Source of the DNA: Terripilifer sp031921685
GTDB taxonomy: Bacteria; Pseudomonadota; Alphaproteobacteria; Rhizobiales; Beijerinckiaceae
Direction of reading: 5' to 3'
DNA length: 64,000 bases
NCBI RefSeq assembly: GCF_031921685.1
Contig: NZ_JAPDHU010000001.1
Location: 2,108,001-2,172,000 of the forward strand
Shown here: positions 10,858 to 19,260 of the stretch, one piece after another
Layout: every line of letters begins with the position of its first letter
Numbering within the stretch: position 1 is the stretch's first letter
Made by a program: the position numbers and the translations under genes
The notes under the pieces: generated by a model
Databases searched by the model: none
Told to the model about the DNA's origin: nothing
What the model saw: the letters and a program-made list of their open reading frames with translations, nothing else

Positions 10858-11805
10858 ATGCAGTATCTGACCACTCTTTTGGGCGACGGAAAGCCGTTGC
10901 TGCAAATCGTATTGGGCCTTGCCGCCGCGCTTCTGGTGCTGCTGATCGCCGTGGCACTCTATCGGGCGATCCTTGGGCGGCGCATTCGCGGAACCGCCGG
11001 CGGACGGGCGCGGCAGCCGCGTCTGGGTGTTGTCGATGCCTATGATCTCGATCGGCAGCGCCAGCTCGTGCTGATCCGGCGCGACAATGTCGAACATTTG
11101 GTGATGATCGGCGGTCCCAACGACATTCTGATCGAATCGACCATTTCCCGTGTGCCGGTGGCGGCTGATCTGCGCCAGCCGAAGGAATTCGCCACCGCCG
11201 AGCCGATTGGCGATCTGCCTGCCCCGCCGATGACCCCACCGGTGATCGCCGTGGCCCCCGTCGCCCCGGCGCCCGCACCGGTTGCTCCGGCGCCCGCGCC
11301 GCCGCCCGTCGTCCATACGCCGCCGCCTCCGCCCGCCCGTCCGGCTCCGGCCGCCCCCGCGGTGACCCCGCAGGCTCCGGCGCCCCAGGCCTCCACCGCC
11401 CCCGCCGTCGCGCCGCCCTCGACACGTCCTCCGGGTCCGTTCGTGCCGCCGCCCCCGCCGCAACCGCGCCCGCTGACCCCGCGCCCGCTGACGCCGTCGT
11501 CCGTGTCGCGCGCCGGGCCGACCTTGCCGCCGCGGGTCGATCCGGCTGCCAAGCCCGCTCCGGCGCCTGTGCCGCCTCCCGCGGTCAAGCCCGCGCCGAT
11601 CGTGCCGCCGCCGCCGCCCAAGCCCGAGGTGAAGGCCGAGGCGAAACCGGTCGCGCCGCCCGAACCCAAGCCCGTTGCCCCGCCGCCTCCTGAACCGAAG
11701 CCTGCGCCGCCGCCGGCCCAGGCCGCGCAAAACGAGCCCGATCCGCTCGATGCGCTGGAAGAGGAAATGGCGAAGCTGCTCGGCCGTCCGACGGAAAAGA
11801 GCTGA
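10858..11805 (+). CDS. fliO: FliO-domain membrane protein with long proline-rich tail
   Basis: FliO helps assemble FliP in the flagellar export gate. This 315-residue protein has one membrane helix (about 15-37, LLQIVLGLAAALLVLLIAVAL) followed by the short FliO fold at about 58-97: PRLGVVDAYDLDRQRQLVLI, then RRDNVEHLVMIGGPNDILIE. The rest, about residues 120-295, is very rich in Pro, Ala and Val with a few Lys-rich units and ends in an acidic helix (DPLDALEEEMAKLLG). The tail is far longer than in enteric FliO. It stands apart from other flagellar genes but beside a CtrA-type site. Confidence 0.7.
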   Translation: MQYLTTLLGDGKPLLQIVLGLAAALLVLLIAVALYRAILGRRIRGTAGGRARQPRLGVVDAYDLDRQRQLVLIRRDNVEHLVMIGGPNDILIESTISRVPVAADLRQPKEFATAEPIGDLPAPPMTPPVIAVAPVAPAPAPVAPAPAPPPVVHTPPPPPARPAPAAPAVTPQAPAPQASTAPAVAPPSTRPPGPFVPPPPPQPRPLTPRPLTPSSVSRAGPTLPPRVDPAAKPAPAPVPPPAVKPAPIVPPPPPKPEVKAEAKPVAPPEPKPVAPPPPEPKPAPPPAQAAQNEPDPLDALEEEMAKLLGRPTEKS

Positions 11806-11840
11806 TCGGCGCTGCGTTCGAAGCATCGCAATGAGCAATA

Positions 11841-11868
11841 AAAAAGGCCCGGATGACGGGCCTTTTTC
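11841..11868. terminator. Bidirectional terminator between fliO-like gene and dksA
   Basis: AAAAAGGCCCG, a five-base loop, then CGGGCCTTTTT: an 8-bp GC stem with an A run before and a T run after, so it can end transcription from both convergent genes. It lies 36 bases after the fliO-like stop and 22 bases before the dksA stop. Confidence 0.85.
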
Positions 11869-11889
11869 AATGGAGCTATGTTTCGGGCT

Positions 11890-12312
11890 TCAGTCGTCGC
11901 GATAGACTTTTTCGCGCTTCTCGTGGCGCTCTTGCGCTTCGATCGACAAAGTGGCGATCGGTCGTGCATCGAGCCGCTTCAAGGAAATCGGCTCGCCGGT
12001 CTCTTCGCAATAGCCGTAGGTGCCGTCATCGATCCGGGCGATGGCCGCATCGATCTTGGCGATCAGCTTGCGCTGGCGATCGCGAGCCCGCAACTCGATG
12101 GCGCGATCGGTCTCCGAGGAGGCCCGGTCGGCGATATCGGGATGGTTTTCGCTTTCGGTCTGCAAGGTGGCCAGCGTTTCGCGAGCCTCCTTCAGGATGT
12201 CGTCTTTCCAGGTGAGAAGTTTGCGGCGGAAATATTCACGCTGGCGCTCGTTCATGAACGCCTCGTCGTCACTCGGACGATAGTCCCCGTCGATGATGTC
12301 CGCTGAAGCCAT
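11890..12312 (-). CDS. dksA: RNA polymerase-binding factor DksA (zinc ligands mostly lost)
   Basis: DksA binds the RNA polymerase secondary channel and with ppGpp reshapes transcription in starvation. From the ATG at 12312 it has 140 residues; the frame is open to 12375, but MASADIIDGDYRPSDDEAFM is the usual alphaproteobacterial start. The coiled coil with the tip acidic pair (DIADRASSETD) and the C-terminal globular fold (DGTYGYCEETGEPIS) are clear. The zinc finger C-x2-C-x17-C-x2-C is reduced to C102, T105, S123 and A126, so zinc binding is unlikely. Such cysteine-poor DksA forms are known. Confidence 0.93.
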   Translation of the reverse strand: MASADIIDGDYRPSDDEAFMNERQREYFRRKLLTWKDDILKEARETLATLQTESENHPDIADRASSETDRAIELRARDRQRKLIAKIDAAIARIDDGTYGYCEETGEPISLKRLDARPIATLSIEAQERHEKREKVYRDD

Positions 12313-12399
12313 GCGTATCACACTGTCTCCGATTGGATCGGAGCGGCTTATAGCGAAACGGTCTAGCCTGGACAATGGCGCCGTTGGGGCTATCCCACA

Positions 12400-12432
12400 C
12401 CAAATAAAACGGGCGCGAAGATCGCGCCCGTT
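12400..12432 (-). terminator. Terminator of icd
   Basis: A perfect 11-bp stem (AACGGGCGCGA at 12408-12418, complement at 12422-12432) with a three-base loop; on the minus strand it is followed by GTTTTATTTG. It lies 42 bases after the icd stop. Confidence 0.8.
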
Positions 12433-12473
12433 ACTTTATTACCGTTCTGGATGGCCTTGCGGCCAATCAGCTA

Positions 12474-13688
12474 TCAGGCGGACATGGCCTTTTTCAGGTT
12501 TTCGTCGATCTTGTCGAGGAAACCGGTGGTCGACAGCCACTTCTGATCGGCGCTGACCAGGATAGCCAAATCCTTGGTCATGAAGCCCGATTCGACCGTG
12601 TCGACGCAGACCTTTTCGAGGGTCTGGGCGAACTTCATCAGCTCGTTGTTGCCGTCAAGCTTGGCGCGGTGCATCAGGCCGCGGGTCCAGGCAAAGATCG
12701 AGGCCATGGAGTTGGTGGAGGTTTCCTTGCCCTGCTGGTGCTGGCGGTAGTGGCGGGTGACGGTGCCATGCGCCGCTTCCGCTTCCACCGTCTTGCCATC
12801 CGGGGTGGCCAGAACCGAGGTCATCAGGCCGAGCGAGCCGTAGCCCTGGGCGACCGTGTCGGACTGGACGTCGCCGTCGTAGTTCTTACAGGCCCAAACG
12901 TAGCCGCCCGACCACTTCAGGGCGGCGGCGACCATGTCGTCGATCAGACGGTGCTCGTAGGTGAGGCCGGCGGCCTTGAACTTGTCCGCGAATTCCGTGT
13001 CGAACACTTCCTGGAAGATGTCCTTGAAGCGGCCGTCGTAGACTTTCAGGATGGTGTTCTTGGTCGACAGATAGACCGGATAGTTGCGGTTGAGGCCGTA
13101 GTTCAGCGAGGCGCGGGCGAAGTCGCGGATCGAATCGTCGAGGTTGTACATCGACATGGCGACGCCGGCGCCCGGGAACTTGAACACTTCCTTCTCGATG
13201 ACCGTGCCGTCCTCGCCTTCGAACTTGATCGTCAGGCGGCCCTTGCCGGGGATTTTCAGATCGGTGGCGCGATACTGGTCGCCATAGGCGTGGCGGCCGA
13301 CGACGATCGGCTGCGTCCAGCCCGGAACGAGGCGGGGAATGTTCTTGCAGATGATGGGCTCGCGGAAAATTGTACCGCCGAGGATGTTGCGGATCGTGCC
13401 GTTCGGCGATTTCCACATTTCCTTGAGGTTGAATTCCTTCACGCGCGCTTCGTCGGGGGTGATGGTCGCGCACTTCACGGCGACGCCGTATTTCTTCGTC
13501 GCTTCGGCGGCGTCGATGGTGATCTGGTCGTTGGTCTCGTCGCGCTTCTCAACCGACAGATCGTAATACTTCAGGTCGATGTCGAGATAGGGATGGATGA
13601 GCTTGTCTTTGATGAGCTGCCAAATGATGCGGGTCATTTCGTCGCCGTCCATTTCGACGACCGGATTGGCGACCTTGATCTTCTGCAT
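12474..13688 (-). CDS. icd: Isocitrate dehydrogenase [NADP(+)]
   Basis: TCA-cycle enzyme converting isocitrate to 2-oxoglutarate and CO2 with NADPH formation. The start at 13688 gives 404 residues beginning MQKIKVANPVVEMDGDEMTRIIW, the form of the eukaryote-like homodimeric NADP enzyme common in Hyphomicrobiales. Substrate and metal residues are in SPNGTIRNILGGTIFREPI, YDGRFKDIFQEVFD, IDDMVAAALKWSGG and YDGDVQSDTVAQGYGSLGLM; the cofactor loop is EAAHGTVTRHYRQHQQGKETSTNSMASIFAW. The frame stays open 65 codons upstream, but that part has no family match. GAAAGG precedes the chosen ATG. Confidence 0.97.
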   Translation of the reverse strand: MQKIKVANPVVEMDGDEMTRIIWQLIKDKLIHPYLDIDLKYYDLSVEKRDETNDQITIDAAEATKKYGVAVKCATITPDEARVKEFNLKEMWKSPNGTIRNILGGTIFREPIICKNIPRLVPGWTQPIVVGRHAYGDQYRATDLKIPGKGRLTIKFEGEDGTVIEKEVFKFPGAGVAMSMYNLDDSIRDFARASLNYGLNRNYPVYLSTKNTILKVYDGRFKDIFQEVFDTEFADKFKAAGLTYEHRLIDDMVAAALKWSGGYVWACKNYDGDVQSDTVAQGYGSLGLMTSVLATPDGKTVEAEAAHGTVTRHYRQHQQGKETSTNSMASIFAWTRGLMHRAKLDGNNELMKFAQTLEKVCVDTVESGFMTKDLAILVSADQKWLSTTGFLDKIDENLKKAMSA

Positions 13689-13974
13689 GAGGCGCGACCT
13701 TTCAAATTCAGGACAGCTAGTGGATGGGCCGGAACGGCCAGATGAATTCCTGTGCCGGGCGGCCCGTCCCTTAAAGAGGGCTACCCGGTCGGCGCGCCCC
13801 CTTAGCATGGGTGGCCGAAAGGGCAAATATGGCGTTTTCGACAGGCCCGGCAAAAATTCGCAGGGACTGGCGGGAAGCGACAAGCTGCAATATCGTGCAA
13901 ATCCTAGGGGGAGCGCCTAAACGTCCGGATTCTTAGCCGGCTCATCCATTCGCGCTCTGAGAGGGAGGGAAAGC

Positions 13975-15549
13975 ATGCACGCTAAGCGTGGCTTCGAACG
14001 TCGACTCATGCGTCGATTTGGACTGGCCGCCGTTGCCGCCGCAGGGCTTCTGCCGCTGCCGGCCCTGGCCCAGAAGGCCCAGGATACGTTGCGTATCGGC
14101 GTTTATCAGCCCATTTCGATCATCGATGCTCTGTATGACCCGCAACCGCAGACCAATCTGATGGATCGGGTCGTCTTCGATACGCTGGTCCAATACGATT
14201 CCGACAAGCGCGAAGTGGTGCCGGGTCTGGCTGAGTCGTGGAAATTCATCAACGACACGACGGTCGAGTTCAAATTGCGTCAGGGGGTTAAATTCCACGA
14301 CGGTTCCGACTTCGATGCCGACGACGTGGTCTATACGGTGAATTTCGTCATCGATCCGTCGAGCAAGTTCCGTTTCAAGGAAACCCGGTTCGGCCTGTTC
14401 GATTCGATCGAGAAGGTCGACCAATATACGGTTCGCCTGAAGATCAAATCGCCTTATGCGTCGCTGTTGACGCGCATGGCCTCGACCCTGCCCATCTATC
14501 CGTCCGACGTGCACGGCAAACTCGCCGACAAATCGACCTTTGGGCGCAACCCGGTGGGCACCGGCCCCTATAAGGCGACCCTCGTCGATCCGAGCCGCGG
14601 CGTCGTCTTGGAGAAAAACCCGCTCTTCAAACAGGTCAATGCCGGCCAGCCGGCGGCGAAGATCGGCAAGATCGTCATCATGCCGATCCCCGATCAGCAG
14701 ACCCAGCTCGCCAAGATGATGATCGGCGAACAGGACCTGATGTATGACGTGCCCACCGACATCGCCGACATGATGAAGGGCAATCCGAACGTTCAGATTT
14801 CGGTGCGTCCCAGCATTTCCTTCACCTATCTGGCGCTCGATGCCGCCAACCGTTCCGGCTTCGACAAGTTCAAGGACATTCGCGTGCGTGAGGCGATGTT
14901 CCGGGCCATCGATCGCAAGGCCCTGGTCAATGCCTTGCAGCCGAAGGAAATCGCGGCTCAGCCGTTGCAGCAGGCGATGTGCCATCCCTGGCACTATTCC
15001 TGCGCCTCGTCGATCGATCCGCCGTCCTATGATCCGGTCAAGGCGAAACAATTGCTGAAGGAGGCGGGCCTGGAGAACGGGTTCAACGTGACGATCGCCA
15101 CCTGGGGCGCGGCTCGGCCCGTCGCCGAGGCGGTGGCCGGCCAGTTGCGCAAGGTCGGCATCACCGCCGCGCTCGACAGTCTGACGTCGACCGGTTTCGT
15201 CACCAAGCGCGCCGCCGGCCAACTGCAGGCCTATATCGTGTTGTGGGATAACGGCGGCGGCACGCCGGACGTCGAGTCGACCGTCAATTTCTTCTACGAG
15301 AAGGGCGATCGCAACTACAATCAAGACCCGACGCTGGAGGACCTGCAGAAGAAAGCCTTGTCGGAAATGGATCCGAAGAAGCGCGAAGCGATCCACAAGC
15401 AGATCTTCGACCGCGCGACGACGCAGCGTTACTCGATGCCGATCACGCCGCTCGCCGCCGTGATCGCGCATAGCAAGGACGTGAAAATTCCAGTGAGCGG
15501 CACCAAGAAGCCGGAAGGCTTCATGTTCAATCTGCTCGAATGGAAGTGA
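13975..15549 (+). CDS. Family-5 (peptide-type) ABC solute-binding protein, copy 1
   Basis: A 524-residue exported binding protein of the oligopeptide/nickel/opine type (SBP_bac_5). A Sec signal peptide ends near ALAQKAQ. The mature part starts DTLRIGVYQPISIIDALYDPQP and has the family signature at FDTLVQYDSDKREVVPGLAESWKF, then KFHDGSDFDADDVVYTVNF. A strong ribosome site (GAGGGAGGGAAAGC) supports the first ATG; an internal ATG at 14008 would also leave a signal peptide. It is the first of three closely similar tandem genes; no permease or ATPase gene accompanies them. Ligand unknown. Confidence 0.88.
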   Translation: MHAKRGFERRLMRRFGLAAVAAAGLLPLPALAQKAQDTLRIGVYQPISIIDALYDPQPQTNLMDRVVFDTLVQYDSDKREVVPGLAESWKFINDTTVEFKLRQGVKFHDGSDFDADDVVYTVNFVIDPSSKFRFKETRFGLFDSIEKVDQYTVRLKIKSPYASLLTRMASTLPIYPSDVHGKLADKSTFGRNPVGTGPYKATLVDPSRGVVLEKNPLFKQVNAGQPAAKIGKIVIMPIPDQQTQLAKMMIGEQDLMYDVPTDIADMMKGNPNVQISVRPSISFTYLALDAANRSGFDKFKDIRVREAMFRAIDRKALVNALQPKEIAAQPLQQAMCHPWHYSCASSIDPPSYDPVKAKQLLKEAGLENGFNVTIATWGAARPVAEAVAGQLRKVGITAALDSLTSTGFVTKRAAGQLQAYIVLWDNGGGTPDVESTVNFFYEKGDRNYNQDPTLEDLQKKALSEMDPKKREAIHKQIFDRATTQRYSMPITPLAAVIAHSKDVKIPVSGTKKPEGFMFNLLEWK

Positions 15550-15570
15550 TCTTATCGGCGTGAAGTTAGG

Positions 15571-15603
15571 AGGCGGCGCCTGAGCAAGGCGCCGCCTTTG
15601 TTT
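15571..15603 (+). terminator. Terminator after binding-protein copy 1
   Basis: A 10-bp stem AGGCGGCGCC (15571-15580) / GGCGCCGCCT (15588-15597) is followed by TTTGTTT. It lies 21 bases after the stop, so copy 1 may be transcribed separately from copies 2 and 3. Confidence 0.75.
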
Positions 15604-15606
15604 CAA

Positions 15607-15742
15607 CCGTCATTGCGAGCGCAGCGAAGCAATGTAGGGGCAAAATGTAGAGTTGTAGACGTATGTCTGCACCACAGGCATTTGTTGACGTTCTACCGCT
15701 TGCTCCTAGATTGCTTCGTCGCTGCGCTTCTCGCAATGACGG
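15607..15742. repeat. Palindromic dispersed repeat, family A, copy 1
   Basis: The ends CCGTCATTGCGAGCGCAGCG (from 15607) and the inverted form ending TCTCGCAATGACGG (to 15742) are complementary over about 27 bases, with GAAGCAAT / ATTGCTTC inside. A second copy is at 22492-22603. This is the Rhizobiales style of intergenic palindrome. It separates binding-protein copies 1 and 2. Confidence 0.75.
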
Positions 15743-15785
15743 TTCGGCGTTTGGGCGAACTATGCGCTACGGAAGGAAAGGCTTG

Positions 15786-17336
15786 ATGCCTATCAGACAT
15801 CGTTGCCTGCGCTGGCTCGGATTGGTCGGCCTCATTCTGGCGCTGCCGGCCTTGGCACAAAAGGCGCAGGACACGGTCCGTATCGGCGTTTACCAGCCGA
15901 TTTCGGTGATCGACGCTTTTTACGATCCGCAGCCGCAGACGGCGCTGATGGATCGCATGGTGTTCGATACGTTGGTGCAATACGATTCCGACAAGCGCGA
16001 GGTGGTGCCGGGCCTGGCTGAATCCTGGCGTTTCGTCGACGAGCGCACGATCGAATTCAAACTTCGTCACGGCGTCAAATTTCATGACGGGTCGGATTTC
16101 GATGCCGACGACGTGGTCTATACGGTCAACTTCATCCTCGATCCGGCGAGCAAATTCCGGTTCAAGGAAACCCGATACGGTCTGTTCGAGTCGATCGAGA
16201 AGATCGACCAGTTCACCGTGCGTCTGAAGATCAAAATACCCTACGGGCCGATCCTGTCGCGCCTGTCGACGAGCCTGACGATCTATCCGTCGAACGCGCA
16301 CGGCAAACTGGCCGATAAGGCGACCTTCGGGCGCAATCCCATCGGCACCGGGCCTTACAAGGCGACGATGGTCGATTCGGCGCGGGGCGTCGTTCTGGAA
16401 AAGAATCCCGATTTCAAGGAAATCAATGCCGGGCAACGGGTGGCGAAGATCGGCAAGATCATCGTCATGCCGATCCCCGACCATCAGACGCAACTCGCCA
16501 AGATGATGATCGGCGAGCAGGACATCATGTATGATGTGCCCAGCGAAGTTGCCGATCTCATGCGCGGCAATCCCAACATTCAGATTTCGGTGCGTCCGAG
16601 CGTTGCCTTTACCTATCTGATGCTGGACGCCGCCAATCGCTCCGGTTTCGACAAGTTCAAGGACAGGCGCGTGCGCGAGGCGGTGTTTCGGGCCATCGAC
16701 CGGCGGGCGCTGGTTAATGCGTTGCAGCCGAAAGAGATCGCGGCGGAACCCTTGCAGACGGCGATGTGCCATGCCTGGCACGATGGCTGCGTCGCGACGC
16801 TGACCCCGCCCGAGTTCGATCTCGAGCGATCGAAGCAATTGCTGAAAGAGGCGGGGGTGCCGAATGGATTCAGTCTGACGATCGCCACGTGGGGAGCGGC
16901 CCGTCCGGTGGCGGAGGCGGTGGCGGGGCAATTGCGGCGCATCGGCATCACGGCCGGCATCGAAAGCCTGACATCGACGGGCTTCGTCACCAAACGCGCC
17001 GGCGGCCAGCTCGCCGCTTATCTGGTGGCGTGGGATAATGGCGGCGGCAATCCGGACGTGGAATCGACGGTGAATTTTTTCTATGAAAAGGGCGATCGCA
17101 ATTACAACCAGGACGCGGAACTGGAGCGATTGCAGAAAGAGGCTCTGGCGGAAACCGATCTGAAGAAGCGCGATGCGATTCACCAGATCATTTTCGACAA
17201 GGCGACAGCGGAACGCTATTCCATGCCGGTCACGCCTTTGGCTTCGGTGATCGCGCACAATAAGGATCTGAAGATCCCTGTCGGCGGCACCAAGAAGCCG
17301 GAAGGATTTTCCTTCAATCTGCTGGAATGGCGTTGA
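15786..17336 (+). CDS. Family-5 ABC solute-binding protein, copy 2
   Basis: A 516-residue paralogue of the preceding gene; most positions are the same, including VRIGVYQPISVIDAFYDPQP and KFHDGSDFDADDVVYTVNF. The ATG at 15786 has GGAAAGG six bases upstream and gives a proper signal peptide ending ALAQKAQD; the open frame upstream lies in the palindromic repeat. The region matching CHPWHYSCASSIDPP of copy 1 reads CHAWHDGCVATLTPP here, so the binding site may differ. No transporter partner adjacent. Confidence 0.88.
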   Translation: MPIRHRCLRWLGLVGLILALPALAQKAQDTVRIGVYQPISVIDAFYDPQPQTALMDRMVFDTLVQYDSDKREVVPGLAESWRFVDERTIEFKLRHGVKFHDGSDFDADDVVYTVNFILDPASKFRFKETRYGLFESIEKIDQFTVRLKIKIPYGPILSRLSTSLTIYPSNAHGKLADKATFGRNPIGTGPYKATMVDSARGVVLEKNPDFKEINAGQRVAKIGKIIVMPIPDHQTQLAKMMIGEQDIMYDVPSEVADLMRGNPNIQISVRPSVAFTYLMLDAANRSGFDKFKDRRVREAVFRAIDRRALVNALQPKEIAAEPLQTAMCHAWHDGCVATLTPPEFDLERSKQLLKEAGVPNGFSLTIATWGAARPVAEAVAGQLRRIGITAGIESLTSTGFVTKRAGGQLAAYLVAWDNGGGNPDVESTVNFFYEKGDRNYNQDAELERLQKEALAETDLKKRDAIHQIIFDKATAERYSMPVTPLASVIAHNKDLKIPVGGTKKPEGFSFNLLEWR

Positions 17337-17435
17337 GAGCGCGGCAATTTGCGGCGGTCTACGATCGGCTCTTTGCTGGCGGGATGGCCAAGGTTGCCAT
17401 ATCGTGCGCGCGGGAAACGTCCGTGGGAGAGCGTC

Positions 17436-18986
17436 ATGCGCGCCAGATCATTTTTCAGTTTGGGTTTCGTGCTGGCCGTCGGTCTGTCGCCGCTGCCGGC
17501 TCTGGCGCAGAAGGCCAAGGACACATTGCGCATCGGCGTCTATCAGCCGATCTCGATCGTCGACTCGATCTATGATCCGCAGCCGCAAACCGATCTGATC
17601 ACGCGCTCCGTCTTCGATACGCTCGTTCAATATGACGCGCACAAACGCCAGATCCTGCCGGGGCTGGCGGAATCGTGGACCTTCGTCGACGACAAGACGA
17701 TCGAGTTCAAACTGCGCCAGGGCGTCAAATTCCAGGACGGTTCGGACTTCGACGCCGACGACGTGGTCTATACGATCAATTTTGTCATGGATCCGGCCAG
17801 CAAGTTCCGCTTCAAGGAAGCGCGCTTTGGCCTGTTCGAGTCTGTCGAGAAGGTCGATCAATATACGGTGCGTCTGAAGCTGAAGCAGCCGTTCGCGCCG
17901 ATCCTGGCGCGTTTGACCACGACCCTGCCGATCTATCCCTCCGACGTGCATAGCAAGCTGGCCGACAAGGCGCTCTTCGGCCGCAATCCCATCGGCACGG
18001 GTCCTTACAAGGTGACGATGGTCGATCCGAGCAAGGGCGTGGTTCTCGAAAAGAATCCCTATTTCAAGGAAGTGAATCTCGGCCAGCCTGCCGGAAAGAT
18101 CGGCAGGATCGTCATCGCGCCAGTTCCCGATCAGCAGACCCAGCTCGCCAAGATGATGATCGGCGATCAGGACTTGATGTATGACGTGCCCAGCGACATT
18201 GCGGGCATGATGCAGAGCAATCCGGCCATCGAAATTTCGGTGCGCCCCAGCGTGTCCTTCACCTATCTGATGCTGGATGCGGCCGATCGTTCGGGGTTCG
18301 GCAAGTTCAAGGACATTCGCGTGCGCGAGGCGATGTTCCGCGCCATCGACCGCAAGGCCCTGGTCAATGCGTTGCAGCCCAAGGACATCGCCGCCTTGCC
18401 GTTGCAGCAGGCGATGTGCCCGCCGCAGATCATGGGCTGCGCCTCGTCGATCGATCCGCCGGGCTACGATCTCGCCAAGGCGAAGCAATTGCTGAAAGAG
18501 GCGGGCCAGCCGGATGGTTTCAACCTGACGATTACCACCTGGGGCGCGGCGCAGCCCGTGGCCGAGGCGGTGGCCGGCCAGTTGCGCAAGGTGGGCATCA
18601 ACGCCAGCATCGATACCCTGACCTCGACCGGCTTCGTCACCAAGCGGGCGGCCGGCCAGCTCCAGGCCTTCATCGTGCTGTGGGACAACGGCGGCGGCTC
18701 GCCCGACGTCGAGTCGACGGTCAATTTCATGTATGAAAAGGGCGACCGGAACTACAACCAGGATCCGCAGCTCGAGGACCTGCAAAAGCAGTCCCAGACG
18801 GAAATGGACCCGAAAAAGCGCGAAGCGCTGCTGAAGCGCATTTTCGACCGGGCGACCAGCGAGCGCTATTCCATGCCGATCACGCCGCTGGCCTCCGTGA
18901 TCGCCCATAGTGCCGAGGTGAAGATCCCGACGGGTGGCACGCTGAAGCCGGAAGGCTTTCTGTTCAATCTGTTGGCGTGGAAATGA
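17436..18986 (+). CDS. Family-5 ABC solute-binding protein, copy 3
   Basis: Third tandem paralogue, 516 residues from the ATG at 17436, preceded by GGGAGA. The signal peptide ends ALAQKAKD. The family core is LRIGVYQPISIVDSIYDPQP followed by KFQDGSDFDADDVVYTINF. The variable segment reads CPPQIMGCASSIDPP, so the CxxxxxxC spacing of the other copies is kept while the residues between differ. This pattern suggests one ancestral protein duplicated twice and tuned to related ligands. A terminator follows. Confidence 0.88.
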   Translation: MRARSFFSLGFVLAVGLSPLPALAQKAKDTLRIGVYQPISIVDSIYDPQPQTDLITRSVFDTLVQYDAHKRQILPGLAESWTFVDDKTIEFKLRQGVKFQDGSDFDADDVVYTINFVMDPASKFRFKEARFGLFESVEKVDQYTVRLKLKQPFAPILARLTTTLPIYPSDVHSKLADKALFGRNPIGTGPYKVTMVDPSKGVVLEKNPYFKEVNLGQPAGKIGRIVIAPVPDQQTQLAKMMIGDQDLMYDVPSDIAGMMQSNPAIEISVRPSVSFTYLMLDAADRSGFGKFKDIRVREAMFRAIDRKALVNALQPKDIAALPLQQAMCPPQIMGCASSIDPPGYDLAKAKQLLKEAGQPDGFNLTITTWGAAQPVAEAVAGQLRKVGINASIDTLTSTGFVTKRAAGQLQAFIVLWDNGGGSPDVESTVNFMYEKGDRNYNQDPQLEDLQKQSQTEMDPKKREALLKRIFDRATSERYSMPITPLASVIAHSAEVKIPTGGTLKPEGFLFNLLAWK

Positions 18987-18998
18987 TCTGATTGCGAT

Positions 18999-19036
18999 GA
19001 AGGGCGCGCCCGAAATCGGGTGACGCCCTTCTTTTT
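18999..19036 (+). terminator. Terminator after binding-protein copy 3
   Basis: GAAGGGCG (18999-19006) pairs with CGCCCTTC (19024-19031) around an inner CCCGA/TCGGG stem, and CTTTTTA follows. It lies 12 bases after the stop codon. Confidence 0.75.
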
Positions 19037-19260
19037 ACGGCAGTTTTTGGAATTCCTTTGACTTAGCTTCGGTTTCGCACTATTTGAGGCACGCTGCATC
19101 GCAGCAAAAGGCGCTCCGGTCGCGTTAAGCCGCTTGTCCGGCTCCTCCGTTGAGCGCCTCCGTCGAAACCCCACGACAGCCCGGATACGCGGGGCGCGTC
19201 CCCCAAACCAGCCTTCGGGCGGCGCGAAAAGCCGCGTCCGGGGCCAATGAAAGATTCATC

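Noticed and set aside
13942..17258. Long minus-strand frames under the tandem binding proteins
   Set aside because: They mirror each other only because the genes on the other strand are duplicated; no signal peptide or domain.
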